Origin: JABCPE02 sp963520725
Lineage (GTDB): Bacteria; Bacteroidota; Bacteroidia; Flavobacteriales; Weeksellaceae
Length of the DNA stretch: 64,000 nt
Direction: 5' to 3'
NCBI GenBank assembly: GCA_963520725.1
Contig: CAUQSG010000002.1
Location: 1-64,000, forward strand
The notes under the pieces were generated by a model. The model was not told the DNA's origin. It saw only the letters and a program-made list of their open reading frames with translations, and made no database searches. A program made the translations under genes and the position numbers. Shown in pieces: positions 31,849 through 40,487 of the stretch (position 1 is its first letter; every line of letters starts with the position of its first letter).

Positions 31849-32466
31849 ATGAATTATTTCTTATTGACGGAAACAGAGTTCTTCCGCCGTATAAACGAAG
31901 CCGGGGACTGCAATATGGAAACGGCATACACGGCTTTCGCCACGCAAGTGATCGAACTATGCAACGGCAATGTGGACACCACCCGCACCATCATCGCGCT
32001 GGCTTACATTGAAATCGAGTTGCAGCACCATCCCGTGCGCAATCTTCCCGAAGAAAAGAGGGAGGTTGCAGCCTACATCAGCAAGGCACTCTCTTTCGTT
32101 AGGAAGATGCAGAAGTTCCTTGCCGCTCCCCAAGTGTCACCACTAATCCCCATCCGTACATCCTCCGACAACACAACCGAAAATCCCGCCTCACCCCTGC
32201 AATGGACGGGCAACGCCATCGACCTCGTGGAACTTATCTACGGCATCAACGAGATGGGCTGCATCAATAACGGCAACATGCCGCTCAAACAGCTCGCCCC
32301 GCTCCTCTACAAGATTTTCGGTGTCGAATCAAAGGACTGCTACCGCTTCTATATCGACATCAAACGACGGAAGAACGAAAGCCGCACCTACTTCCTTGAC
32401 AGGATGCAGGAGAAACTGAACGAGAAGATGCTCCGCGACGAGGAAATGGAACGTTTGAGAAAATAA
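31849..32466 (+). CDS. rteC: Regulatory protein RteC
   Basis: The 205-aa protein carries the RteC family hallmark LQWTGNAIDLVELIYGI near residues 121-138, followed by PLKQLAPLLYKIFGVESKDCYRFYIDIKRRK, a two-domain winged-helix arrangement. In CTnDOT, RteC is activated by RteB and in turn activates the xis2c-exc operon by binding an inverted repeat. It is a single gene with its own terminator (32483-32519). No good -7 box is visible between the attenuator and the ATG, so transcription probably starts farther upstream. Confidence 0.92.
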   Translation: MNYFLLTETEFFRRINEAGDCNMETAYTAFATQVIELCNGNVDTTRTIIALAYIEIELQHHPVRNLPEEKREVAAYISKALSFVRKMQKFLAAPQVSPLIPIRTSSDNTTENPASPLQWTGNAIDLVELIYGINEMGCINNGNMPLKQLAPLLYKIFGVESKDCYRFYIDIKRRKNESRTYFLDRMQEKLNEKMLRDEEMERLRK

Positions 32467-32482
32467 TCCTGTACCAATGATG

Positions 32483-32519
32483 AATCAGGGGGTGACGTTA
32501 TGCCACTCTCTGATTTTTT
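32483..32519 (+). terminator. Terminator of rteC
   Basis: AATCAG / CTGATT enclosing GTG / CAC forms an interrupted stem and is followed by TTTTTT. It begins 17 bp after the rteC stop. Confidence 0.75.
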
Positions 32520-32586
32520 GTAGGTTTTGTACCTGCCGTGCAGATACATTTCGTTATCTATTCGCCCGAAAACCAGCGAAAAGCAC

Positions 32587-32594
32587 TATCTTTG
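32587..32594 (+). promoter_or_regulatory. -7 promoter element of the AlbA_2 gene
   Basis: TATCTTTG matches TAnnTTTG; the ATG is 22 bp downstream. Confidence 0.6.
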
Positions 32595-32616
32595 TACCCA
32601 CCTTACAGAATTGTAT

Positions 32617-34080
32617 ATGAGCATAGACAACCTCGACATAGTAAAACGGCTGATAGCCGAAAAAGAATGCGGACGGGTGGAGTTCAAGGAAACCACCGGA
32701 CAGTTGGAGCGTGGCATGGAAACGCTTTGCGCTTTCCTTAACGGAGAAGGCGGCACGGTATTGTTCGGTGTTACCGACAAGGAAAAAATCATCGGACAAG
32801 ACGTGAGCGACAAGACCAAGAGGGATATAGCGGACGCGATCAACCGGTTGGAGCCTGTGGCAATGGTACAAATATCTTATGCACCGCTGCCGGACAGTGA
32901 GAAGAAAGTAATTGTTTTTCGTGTTGAAGATTCAAGGCTCAACCGTCCGTTCTGCTATAAAGGAAGACCATATATGCGGGTGGAAAGTGCGACCACAACG
33001 ATGCCACAATCAAAGTATAATGAACTTCTTTTGCAGCATGAAAAAGTCTGGCATAGCTGGGAAACCTACCCGAATACCGATTTGAAGATTACGGATTTGG
33101 ATGAAGAGGAAATCCACAAGACGGTACGTTTAGGAATAGAGTACGGACGTTTACCCGAATCGACAGGTGACGAAGTTCCTATCATACTTGAAAAACTGAA
33201 TCTTCTTGAAGGCGGTGTACTTAAAAATGCAGCCGCCGTATTGTTCGCCAAAAAGAAACTGGTACATTATCCGCAGAACTTGCTGCGACTTGCCCGATTC
33301 AGAGGTACAGACAAAACCGTATTTATAGACAACAAACGGGTACACGGGAACTTGTTCCATCTGCTTGACGAGGCAATGGCTTTTGTGTTCAGACATCTTT
33401 CATTATCCGGAACAACGGACGCATTGGAGCGTGAGGAACATTTGGAAATACCGCATAAGGCTATACGAGAAGCTGTAATCAACTCCCTATGTCACAGGAG
33501 TTACCGTGATATTGGAGGTTCGGTAGCCATAGCCATCTATGATGACCGTGTTGAAATAGAGAATCCCGGTTCGTTTCCGTCCGAATGGGATATGAATAAA
33601 ATCAAATCCGAACATGGTTCAAAGCCCCATAATCCTTTAATTGCAGACACGCTTTATGTGCGAAAAGTATTGGAGAGCTGGGGACGCGGCATAAATCTCA
33701 TAATAGAAGAATGTCAAAAGGTTAATTTGCCGGAGCCTGAATATCAAATAACAACCAATGAAGTGAAACTTGTCTTCAGATATAAGGTGGCAGGACAAGA
33801 AACAGGACAAGAAACAGGACAAGTAGCAGGACAAGTAGCAGGACAAGTAATGTCGCTTGTATCAGCTTTGGGAAATGATATTTTGCCGTTGAAAGAAATC
33901 ATGGAGCGTTTATCTTTGAGGGGACGTGATAATTTCCTTACCAGTTACCTAAATCCTGCATTGAGAGAGGGACTTGTCGAACAAACCCATCCGGAAAATC
34001 CCAAGCACCGCAACCAAAAATACAGGCTTACTGAAGCTGGAAAAATCATTTTGTCAAAAGGCAACAGGAAGGATGGCTAA
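32617..34080 (+). CDS. AlbA_2/Schlafen-type ATP-binding regulator
   Basis: The ATG at 32617 was chosen because the promoter at 32587 excludes an upstream in-frame start. The 487-aa protein has an N-terminal AlbA_2 (Schlafen-like) domain (FKETTGQLERGMETLCAFLNGEGGTVLFGV). A GHKL-type ATPase part follows (HKAIREAVINSLCHRSY, VEIENPGSFP, SWGRGINLIIEEC). Five Gly-Gln tetrapeptide repeats (residues 393-412) come next, then a C-terminal winged helix. Such proteins are often called transcriptional regulators; some relatives act in phage defence. Here it is an element-borne accessory gene with its stop overlapping the next start. Confidence 0.78.
   Translation: MSIDNLDIVKRLIAEKECGRVEFKETTGQLERGMETLCAFLNGEGGTVLFGVTDKEKIIGQDVSDKTKRDIADAINRLEPVAMVQISYAPLPDSEKKVIVFRVEDSRLNRPFCYKGRPYMRVESATTTMPQSKYNELLLQHEKVWHSWETYPNTDLKITDLDEEEIHKTVRLGIEYGRLPESTGDEVPIILEKLNLLEGGVLKNAAAVLFAKKKLVHYPQNLLRLARFRGTDKTVFIDNKRVHGNLFHLLDEAMAFVFRHLSLSGTTDALEREEHLEIPHKAIREAVINSLCHRSYRDIGGSVAIAIYDDRVEIENPGSFPSEWDMNKIKSEHGSKPHNPLIADTLYVRKVLESWGRGINLIIEECQKVNLPEPEYQITTNEVKLVFRYKVAGQETGQETGQVAGQVAGQVMSLVSALGNDILPLKEIMERLSLRGRDNFLTSYLNPALREGLVEQTHPENPKHRNQKYRLTEAGKIILSKGNRKDG
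33793..33852 (+). repeat. Five 12-bp tandem repeats inside the AlbA_2 gene
   Basis: Units GGACAAGAAACA (2 copies), GGACAAGTAGCA (2) and GGACAAGTAATG (1) encode Gly-Gln-x-x repeats. Since 12 is a multiple of 3, copy-number change would keep the frame and only alter linker length. Confidence 0.85.
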
Positions 34081-34465
34081 GAAGAAACATAAGAAAGATT
34101 CAGATGCAGACTTGCCTGTAATCATGGATTACGGCATCGGTTGCATATCCATTTATGACCCGGTTGATATGATGCCATACAATGACCCGCCTGTCACCGA
34201 GCAAACCCGTTTCAAGAAACTCCGCAAGGAAATGAAAGCGGAGTTCAAATGGTTGGCGTCTTCTATAACAATAGAGTATTGGAAAGAAAACCGGCAGATA
34301 CCTTTCGGTGAGGAAATGTCGAAACTCAGAATCCGACTGTTGAGAATCTTCGCCGAAGAATACAGCATACTACTAAAAGATGATACAGAACTGAAAAACT
34401 ATCTGCTCATGCTTGTCATTACCACCATCAACAAGCATCTCCAATCTGAAAATAAAAATCCGTAA
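34073..34465 (+). CDS. Hypothetical protein
   Basis: The ATG at 34073 overlaps the stop of the AlbA_2 gene by 8 bp, implying translational coupling. The 130-aa product has a very basic start (MAKKKHKKDS), then DYGIGCISIYDPVDMMPYNDPP, and a helical C-terminal half (FKKLRKEMKAEFKWLASSITIEYW ... YLLMLVITTINKHL). No family is recognised. The pairing with the ATP-binding regulator suggests a partner or effector protein. Confidence 0.55.
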   Translation: MAKKKHKKDSDADLPVIMDYGIGCISIYDPVDMMPYNDPPVTEQTRFKKLRKEMKAEFKWLASSITIEYWKENRQIPFGEEMSKLRIRLLRIFAEEYSILLKDDTELKNYLLMLVITTINKHLQSENKNP

Positions 34466-34487
34466 CCGGTCGTCGGCTACGGATTTT
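34455..34487. terminator. Bidirectional terminator between the AlbA_2 operon and mobC
   Basis: AAAATCCGTA (34455-34464) pairs with TACGGATTTT (34478-34487), with ACCG / CGG extending the stem. It overlaps the stop codon of the hypothetical gene and faces mobC from the other side. Confidence 0.8.
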
Positions 34488-34506
34488 CCATATATAAACG
34501 GATATA

Positions 34507-36516
34507 CTATTTCTGCTGCAACAGATGTTTCAGATTTTCGTCACCCGCGATGCGTTCCAGCTCGTCGGCGACAATCTGTTTCACCTCCTCCTTGATACGC
34601 CTGTAATTCGCCTGCACTGTTTCCTTCATGCAGTCTTTGCCATCCTCGTCCGTGAAGTCAGTAATTACGGGTATCGGCTTGTAGGCTTTCTCCTCGCGCT
34701 TGACCTTCTCGGCATCCACGACAATCTCACAGTGGAAAATCTTCTGTTCTATACGTTCGTTGAAGTTGTCGGACACCGAACCGACAAACATTCCCTGCGT
34801 CAAGCCGGAAATCTTGCTCGGCGGGATAAGCGCGTCCATCTGCGTGTTGATGGAGGTGGAAACATCCTGCCTGTTGATGGAAATGGACTGCCGTTTCTGC
34901 AACACCTTTCCGAACCGTTCCGAGAGCGTCTTGGCGGTTTCGCCCACCACCTGACCGGAGAAAATATTGCCGACGGTGTTCATCACCACTTTCGCCTCCT
35001 TGTCCCCGTAGTCACGCACCAACTGGCTGAAATCCTGAAATCCCAGACATACGGCAACCTTGTTGCTTCGTGCGGTGGCGATAAGGTTGTCCAGCCCCTT
35101 GAAATATATCGTCGGAAGCTCGTCGATGATAACTGACGACTTCAACATCCCTTTCTTGTTGATGAGCTTCACGATACGGGAATTATACAGACCGAGAGCC
35201 GCCCCGTAAATGTTCTGACGGTCCGGATTGTTGCCCACGCAGAGTATTTTCGGCTCTTTGGGATTGTTGATGTCCAGCGTGAACTCACTGTCCGACATCA
35301 CCCAATAGAGCTGCGGGGAAATCATGCGTGACAGCGGGATTTTCGCCGATGCAATCTGCCCCATCAACTGCTCGGCAGCCCCTCCGAGCCACGCGTCCAT
35401 GAACGGTGAGAGATAGTTCTCCAATTCCGGGTAAGATGTCAGTATCGGGAAGATATCCTCGTAACGGCGGTTCAGGAACTCGATGGCATGGGGGAACGTG
35501 CAATACTTGCCATTTTGGAAAATTTTAAGATACCAGATGATAGCCGCGAAGAGGATGATGGGCGATTCCACAAAGAAGTCGCCCTGCTTCTGCACCCAAC
35601 TCTTGTTTAAGTTGAGCATGATGGTGTACGCGCTTTCGTAAGCGTCCGTAATATCCTCCATGAAGTCCGGGTGAATGGGATTGCAACGGTGCGAGCGTCG
35701 CGGGTCATCGAAGTTTATCACGTAGAACTTCGGCTTCACCTTGTATCCCTCCGGGTGGTTGAGCAGATGATTATAGGCTATCGTGGACAAGTCGCTGAAT
35801 TTGAAGTCGTAAACATACATCGAGAAGCCCTTCTCAATCTGCTGCTTGATAAAATTGTTTACCACCGCGTATGACTTTCCGCTGCCCGGCGTACCCAATA
35901 CGATGGAAGCCCTGAAGGGATTCACTACGTTAATCCAGCCGTTGTTCCAACGTTTCCTGTAATAAAAGCGGGTGGGCAGATTGACCGAATACTCGCTTTC
36001 GATGAGCCGTGTTTCCTGCATGAAGCTCTCGTTCTCGTTGTTGAACACGTCATCCATGAGGTTGTGTTTCAACAGGCGGCTCATCCACAGACCGCCCATC
36101 AGCAGGCATACATAGCCCGTGCCTACGGTCAGCACGTAAAGCCCCGTCACCGCTTCAACCGGTAGCGGCAACGCCAGTATCCACCAGTTGAGGAAGAACA
36201 GTACGAACCCTGCGGCAAGAGCCGTCCAGATCCGTCCCCAAGTAATTTTCTCTCCCTTGACGCCCTTCGTTCCCAGACAGGACAGGGCAAGGAGGAGGAC
36301 GGCAAACAGTTTCGTGTAGAGGATGGAACGGAACAGCCCCGCCGTGCGGTTGAAATTCATCAGGATTCTGTCCACCACGCCGATGTCCACGCTCCAGAGC
36401 CGTATGGCTTCATAGCAGAACCAGTACACGTTCATGACCACTAAAATAATACTCACGGCACGCAGAAAATCCATGATTTTCGCCAATGCCCTCAAATCGT
36501 CTTCTTGTTGTGACAT
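34507..36516 (-). CDS. mobC: Type IV coupling protein MobC (TraG/VirD4 family)
   Basis: The start at 36516 (MSQQEDDLRAL) was preferred over a frame extension into the mobB end. The 669-aa protein has several N-terminal membrane helices (about 20-165), then the ATPase with Walker A LGTPGSGKSYAVVN and Walker B VIIDELPTIYFKGL. It links the relaxosome to the mating pore and pumps DNA. It is the last gene of the leftward mobA-mobB-mobC operon, 31 bp after mobB. Family and order match CTnDOT. Confidence 0.92.
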   Translation of the reverse strand: MSQQEDDLRALAKIMDFLRAVSIILVVMNVYWFCYEAIRLWSVDIGVVDRILMNFNRTAGLFRSILYTKLFAVLLLALSCLGTKGVKGEKITWGRIWTALAAGFVLFFLNWWILALPLPVEAVTGLYVLTVGTGYVCLLMGGLWMSRLLKHNLMDDVFNNENESFMQETRLIESEYSVNLPTRFYYRKRWNNGWINVVNPFRASIVLGTPGSGKSYAVVNNFIKQQIEKGFSMYVYDFKFSDLSTIAYNHLLNHPEGYKVKPKFYVINFDDPRRSHRCNPIHPDFMEDITDAYESAYTIMLNLNKSWVQKQGDFFVESPIILFAAIIWYLKIFQNGKYCTFPHAIEFLNRRYEDIFPILTSYPELENYLSPFMDAWLGGAAEQLMGQIASAKIPLSRMISPQLYWVMSDSEFTLDINNPKEPKILCVGNNPDRQNIYGAALGLYNSRIVKLINKKGMLKSSVIIDELPTIYFKGLDNLIATARSNKVAVCLGFQDFSQLVRDYGDKEAKVVMNTVGNIFSGQVVGETAKTLSERFGKVLQKRQSISINRQDVSTSINTQMDALIPPSKISGLTQGMFVGSVSDNFNERIEQKIFHCEIVVDAEKVKREEKAYKPIPVITDFTDEDGKDCMKETVQANYRRIKEEVKQIVADELERIAGDENLKHLLQQK

Positions 36517-36547
36517 AGATTGAAAAATTTTGATGTTGATACCTCGA

Positions 36548-37798
36548 TTACATTCCCAAACCCTTGCGCCTTTTCTTTTTCTTCTTGCGCTGCATCGCCC
36601 GGATAAAGGCTTCCTCCTCGGCATCCACAGCCGGACCTTCGGGAGTGAGCAGACCGATACCTCCCGCCGTGTTCTCGTGGTCGGATGCTGTCTGTTCGCG
36701 CATATCCTCTACTGTTTCCACCGGAACGGAAAGCGGAATCGGTGGCTGTCCGGCATAAGGCAGCGTGAAGTGTTCCTGCAAAGCGTTGGCGGAAAGTTCC
36801 TTGCCCATGCGCGAGCCGTTCAGCACGCAGCCCGTGCGATGGTCGATAAACGTGGCTCCGTAGATGCGCCCTTCCTCCGTGTAGCGCAGCACGGTGTCGA
36901 TACCCTTCTCCCTGAGCCGCGAAACGAACTTCTCCTTGTCATACGTGCCTTCAAGCACGGAAAGGACGGTGCGTTTTGTCATGTCGGCGAGTTTCCGGTC
37001 CTTAATCTCCTGCTTGGAACGGGCAAACTTCTTCTGCACGGCTTCATAGCCTGCGGACTTCCCGAAAAGCGAGGACTTGAACGGGTTGCCCGTCTTGTTC
37101 CCGGCATCATCGGTGACGGAATAGACCAGCCCGTGATACTCACGCCCGCACACGTTTCCCCGCGCTTCCTCCACCGTCATATTATATAAGGAAAGGAGGG
37201 CGCGATATTCGCCCATCGTCTGGAAACGGTACTGTCCACTCAGAGCCTTGACGGTATTCCCGACCTGCCTTTTCACGTCGCCCGCCGAAGCGTCCACCTT
37301 TCGCAGAGGGTTCTCTATCCGTTGATTCTTACGTTCCGCCGGGTGCAGCCCGTACTTTTGTTCCAGTTCCCGCCGGATGCGGTCGCTGCGGCGGAAAAGG
37401 AAATCCTGATTGAGCCGCCTGCCTTTCTCGTCCACATTGATTGTCACGATGTGCAGGTGGTGGCGGTCTATGTCCTCGTGCTTTACAATAAGATACGGCT
37501 GGTCCCCGTAGCCGAGTTTTTCCAGATACTCGCGTGCGATGTCCTGCAATTCCGTATCGGTCAGCACATCGTCGGGATGCGGGTTGAGCGAGATATGGAG
37601 TACCGGTTTCTCCACCCTCGTATGCTCCGGCATACAGGCGAGAAAACCCTCCATCGCCTTGCGTATGTCCACCGTCCCCGTGCCGTCATTGTAGATGCGG
37701 TTGGTGGTGAGCAGACGCCCTTTCGCCTCGTTGATCTTTTCCCCGTTGTAGGCAAGTGCGCCGTACAGCGACTTTCCTACACTGATTTTTGCGACCAT
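36548..37798 (-). CDS. mobB: Relaxase MobB
   Basis: The 416-aa relaxase nicks at oriT and stays covalently bound to the transferred strand. The metal-binding motif III is KHEDIDRHHLHIVTINVD (His triad H-x-D-x-x-x-H-x-H). The N-terminus MVAKISVGKSLYGALAYN supplies the catalytic Tyr region (MobP/Bacteroides type). The C-terminus ends in a Lys/Arg run (KKKKRRKG). It overlaps mobA by 22 bp, implying coupled translation. It is followed by the coupling protein. Confidence 0.9.
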   Translation of the reverse strand: MVAKISVGKSLYGALAYNGEKINEAKGRLLTTNRIYNDGTGTVDIRKAMEGFLACMPEHTRVEKPVLHISLNPHPDDVLTDTELQDIAREYLEKLGYGDQPYLIVKHEDIDRHHLHIVTINVDEKGRRLNQDFLFRRSDRIRRELEQKYGLHPAERKNQRIENPLRKVDASAGDVKRQVGNTVKALSGQYRFQTMGEYRALLSLYNMTVEEARGNVCGREYHGLVYSVTDDAGNKTGNPFKSSLFGKSAGYEAVQKKFARSKQEIKDRKLADMTKRTVLSVLEGTYDKEKFVSRLREKGIDTVLRYTEEGRIYGATFIDHRTGCVLNGSRMGKELSANALQEHFTLPYAGQPPIPLSVPVETVEDMREQTASDHENTAGGIGLLTPEGPAVDAEEEAFIRAMQRKKKKKRRKGLGM

Positions 37799-38202
37799 TT
37801 CGCCTCCATTTCCCTTGAAAGTTCCACAATCTGACGGCTCAGTTTCACGAGTTCGACGGTCTGTTGCTCCAGCTTGTAGAGCAACGCCATTGCCTTTTTC
37901 TCGGAAAAATGCAGCCTGAGTTCCTTCACGACTTGGTTGTAGTTCGTGCCTACCGCGCGGAACTGCGCATGGAAATCGGACAGTCTGGTGTAGTAATCCA
38001 CCAGCGTCCTGTCCACTTTCAGCACCCTGAACGGCTGCCCGAAGAAGTGCGCCTTGATGAAAACCGACTTGGCGTAAACGCCCGACTTCTCGAACATGGC
38101 GAGGAAACGGTTGTGTTCCTCCTCGTTGAAACGGACGGTGTAGCGGAATACCGCCGGATCAAGTTTGGGATTTCTCCCGGTCTTGTTTCTTTTCTCTTTC
38201 AT
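37777..38202 (-). CDS. mobA: Mobilization accessory protein MobA
   Basis: The ATG at 38202 (MKEKRNKTGRNPK) follows a leader box; a longer frame from 38337 would run through the oriT region. The 141-aa basic protein has the relaxosome-accessory layout: a ribbon-helix-helix-like start (VFRYTVRFNEEEHNRFLAMFEKSG, KSVFIKAHFFG). The conserved NYNQVVKELRLHF follows, then a C-terminal coiled coil. It would bind oriT and help MobB. Operon partners are mobB and mobC. Excision-operon proteins activate mob in CTnDOT. Confidence 0.87.
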   Translation of the reverse strand: MKEKRNKTGRNPKLDPAVFRYTVRFNEEEHNRFLAMFEKSGVYAKSVFIKAHFFGQPFRVLKVDRTLVDYYTRLSDFHAQFRAVGTNYNQVVKELRLHFSEKKAMALLYKLEQQTVELVKLSRQIVELSREMEAKWSQKSV

Positions 38203-38205
38203 ATA

Positions 38206-38222
38206 AACTTTGGATTTAGCGG
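38206..38222 (-). promoter_or_regulatory. Leader box before mobA
   Basis: The minus strand reads CCGCTAAATCCAAAGTT, ending 3 bp before the mobA ATG. It pairs with the sRNA segment 16888-16903 over 16 nt with one G-U pair. Confidence 0.5.
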
Positions 38223-38580
38223 ATGGACGGCATAAGCCGCCGCTTGGGGTCACAGACACCGCAGGTTTGAAAAGCTTCCCGACTTCGGAGAGGAAGCCCG
38301 CCCCCTGCAAGGGCAAGTGCTTTTCGTGGCTGCTCAAAACGTTTTGAGCGGCTGAAAAGACATCTTGCTATGTTCAGGCGAACATAAAAATCCGTCGGGG
38401 CCGGATTGGGGGAATGCCTTTCAAACTCCGGGCTGCGCCACCTGCGGCGAACCCTGCCGTTCGGGTGCAAAGTTACGCCCTTAAAGCGGTATCGGACAGA
38501 GGCTTGACCCGGACAATCAGTGCCAACCGGCGCAACATGCCGCCACTTGTCGGGGAAGTGATACAGGTTCAAAAATATCC
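38223..38580. other. Probable origin of transfer (oriT) and mob/tra divergent control region
   Basis: This gene-free stretch lies between divergent mobA and traA, where CTnDOT-type oriT maps. It holds a perfect 18-bp palindrome, GCTCAAAACGTTTTGAGC (38332-38349), and an inverted repeat TATGTTC-AGGC-GAACATA (38369-38386). GC-rich direct words follow. Relaxases usually nick beside such repeats. The exact nick site cannot be placed by eye. Confidence 0.55.
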
Positions 38581-38912
38581 TTGTTTATTTGCAGCATGAT
38601 TCAAGAAACGAACGATTTGAAGATATGAAAAATGAGGCTTTCAAATACCCGGCAAACCGCTTCGGCGGCTATTTGCCTGACCGGATACCCGAACCTTCGG
38701 ATACCCGGTTTTACAATGACGCGGTGATTCACGGATTCAATGACTTCATGACGCAATGTCGTCATTCATCAGTTATCCGAATCCCTGCCCCACCGTTGAA
38801 GCGGATACGTGACGAACCGGACAGTCAGAGATTCGCGGACGCGGATATACATGTCACCGATTCCGTATCGGAGCAGGAAAACAATTCATCAACCATTAAA
38901 ACCAACAGAACC
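38581..38912 (+). other. Leader of traA; weak promoter and in-frame open extension
   Basis: TTTATTTG at 38584-38591 is one base from TAnnTTTG and might start the tra transcript. From an ATG at 38625 a frame of 96 codons stays open and in phase with traA. Composition is ambiguous, so either traA has an alternative 349-aa form or this is a 300-nt untranslated leader. Confidence 0.4.
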
Positions 38913-39674
38913 ATGAGTAATGAAACATTCGTTGCATTCGCAACACAGAAAGGGGGTATCGGCAAATCCACCGTCACGGCACTTGCCGCCAACTACCTCC
39001 ACAACGTGAAAGGACACAATGTCGCAGTCATAGACTGCGACACCCCGCAGCACAGCATACACGGGTTGCGTGAACGTGAAACGGGACTTATCGGCGGGAG
39101 CCTCTATTTCAAGGCACTCGCGTGTGACCACTTCCGCAAGATAAGGAAGAACGCCTACCCGGTCATCGCAAGCGACGCCCTTAACGCCCTCGATGATGCC
39201 GAAAGGATGCTTGCCGAAGAAGAGGTGAAACCCGACATCGTGTTTTTCGACATGCCGGGAACCCTGAAAAGCAACGGCGTGGTCAAGACCCTCTCGCAGA
39301 TGGACTACATCTTCGCGCCCATGAGTGCCGACCGTTTTGTCGTGGAAAGCACCCTGCAATTCGCTGTGATGTTCCGTGACAACCTCATGACGACGGGACA
39401 GGCGAAAACAAAAGGGCTGTACCTGTTCTGGACGATGGTGGACGGCAGGGAGAAGAACGGGCTTTACGACCTGTATGAGGATGTGATCGCCGAGATGGGG
39501 CTGCCGGTGCTGTCCACCCGCCTGCCCGACAGCAAGAAGTTCCGGCGCGACCTCTCGGAAGAGCGCAAGAGCGTGTTCCGCTCGACCATCTTCCCGATGG
39601 ATGCGTCCCTGCTGAAAGGGAGCGGCATCCGTGAGTTCTCGGAAGAGATAAGCCGTATCATCAGACCTCAATAA
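38913..39674 (+). CDS. traA: ParA-family ATPase TraA
   Basis: The start at 38913 gives 253 residues, the usual length; an in-frame ATG at 38625 would add 96 residues of uncertain reality. The deviant Walker A FATQKGGIGKSTVTALAANYL, the DCDTPQHSIHGL switch and VFFDMPGTLKSNGV are typical of ParA/MinD. The gene opens the tra operon and is followed by two DUF3408 genes that could act as ParB-like adaptors. A role in positioning the element or relaxosome is inference. Next gene starts 2 bp on. Confidence 0.87.
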   Translation: MSNETFVAFATQKGGIGKSTVTALAANYLHNVKGHNVAVIDCDTPQHSIHGLRERETGLIGGSLYFKALACDHFRKIRKNAYPVIASDALNALDDAERMLAEEEVKPDIVFFDMPGTLKSNGVVKTLSQMDYIFAPMSADRFVVESTLQFAVMFRDNLMTTGQAKTKGLYLFWTMVDGREKNGLYDLYEDVIAEMGLPVLSTRLPDSKKFRRDLSEERKSVFRSTIFPMDASLLKGSGIREFSEEISRIIRPQ

Positions 39675-39676
39675 TC

Positions 39677-40117
39677 ATGGGCAGCAGGAAAGTGAACACC
39701 GAAGGCATTGACGAGGAACTGTTGATAGCCTCCATCGGCAGACGCAGGCAGGACGGGACCCTGTACCACGCGCAGGAGCCGCCCGCGCCTGCTCCCGAAG
39801 AAAAAAGCGTCCCTGAAACGGAACCGCCGCCCGCGCAATACACGGCAAAGGAAAAACCGCAGAGGGACACTGTCCGCCGCAAACGGCAGGAGGACGACTA
39901 TTCCGGGCTGTTCCTCCGCCGCAACGAGATAAAGACGCGCCAGTGCGTCTATATCAGCCGCGATGTCCACAGCAAGATTCTCAAAATCGTGAACGACATC
40001 GCCGGGCGTGAAATCTCGGTAGGCGGCTACGTGGACACCGTGCTGCGCCAACATCTGGAACAGCACAAGGAGAAAATAAACGAACTGTACAAGAAACAAC
40101 GTGAAGACTTGATTTGA
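39677..40117 (+). CDS. traB: DUF3408 protein TraB
   Basis: The 146-aa protein has an unstructured, Pro/Glu-rich N-terminal half. A DUF3408 C-terminal domain follows (RQCVYISRDVHSKILKIVNDIAGREISVGGYVDTVLRQHLEQH), which resembles a ribbon-helix-helix DNA-binding fold. It lies 2 bp after traA and 2 bp before traC. The arrangement ParA plus two small DNA-binding-like proteins looks like a partition module placed at the head of the transfer operon. Function not established. Confidence 0.8.
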   Translation: MGSRKVNTEGIDEELLIASIGRRRQDGTLYHAQEPPAPAPEEKSVPETEPPPAQYTAKEKPQRDTVRRKRQEDDYSGLFLRRNEIKTRQCVYISRDVHSKILKIVNDIAGREISVGGYVDTVLRQHLEQHKEKINELYKKQREDLI

Positions 40118-40119
40118 AT

Positions 40120-40467
40120 ATGGAAAAGAACCAGAAAAACAGAAGTCCGCAGCATGACGGCGGCGGTATGCTTGCCCAAGTGCAGGCGAGTGTGGAAATC
40201 CTATCCCCCGTGCCGTTAGGCGGCAAATGCGGTGAAAAGGACTATGAACGGCTGTTCATCCGTGAAGCCGAAGTGAAGGCACGCGAGGGAAAGATGGCGT
40301 ATGTGCGTCCGGAGTACCACGACCGCATCATGCGCATCACCCGTGTGATCGGGCATGACAAATTGTCGCTGTCCGCCTACATCGACCATGTGCTTACGCA
40401 CCACTTCAACCAGTGCGAGGAGGCGATAAAGAGCCTTTACGCCCAGAATTACGACGCAGTATTTTAA
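40120..40467 (+). CDS. traC: DUF3408 protein TraC
   Basis: The ATG at 40120 (MEKNQKNRSP) is used. The 115-aa protein is paralogous to TraB, with the same C-terminal pattern (KMAYVRPEYHDRIMRITRVIGHDKLSLSAYIDHVLTHHF), a ribbon-helix-helix-like DUF3408 domain, and a shorter N-terminus. Tight spacing to traB shows co-transcription. Probably DNA-binding, partner of TraA; this is inferred from context. Confidence 0.8.
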   Translation: MEKNQKNRSPQHDGGGMLAQVQASVEILSPVPLGGKCGEKDYERLFIREAEVKAREGKMAYVRPEYHDRIMRITRVIGHDKLSLSAYIDHVLTHHFNQCEEAIKSLYAQNYDAVF

Positions 40468-40487
40468 CCCTCAAAAAGAGAACGTGC

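Noticed and set aside
33793..33852. Short tandem repeats as a CRISPR array
   Set aside because: The 12-bp units are contiguous with no spacers and lie in frame inside a coding sequence. No CRISPR array or cas gene is present in the window.
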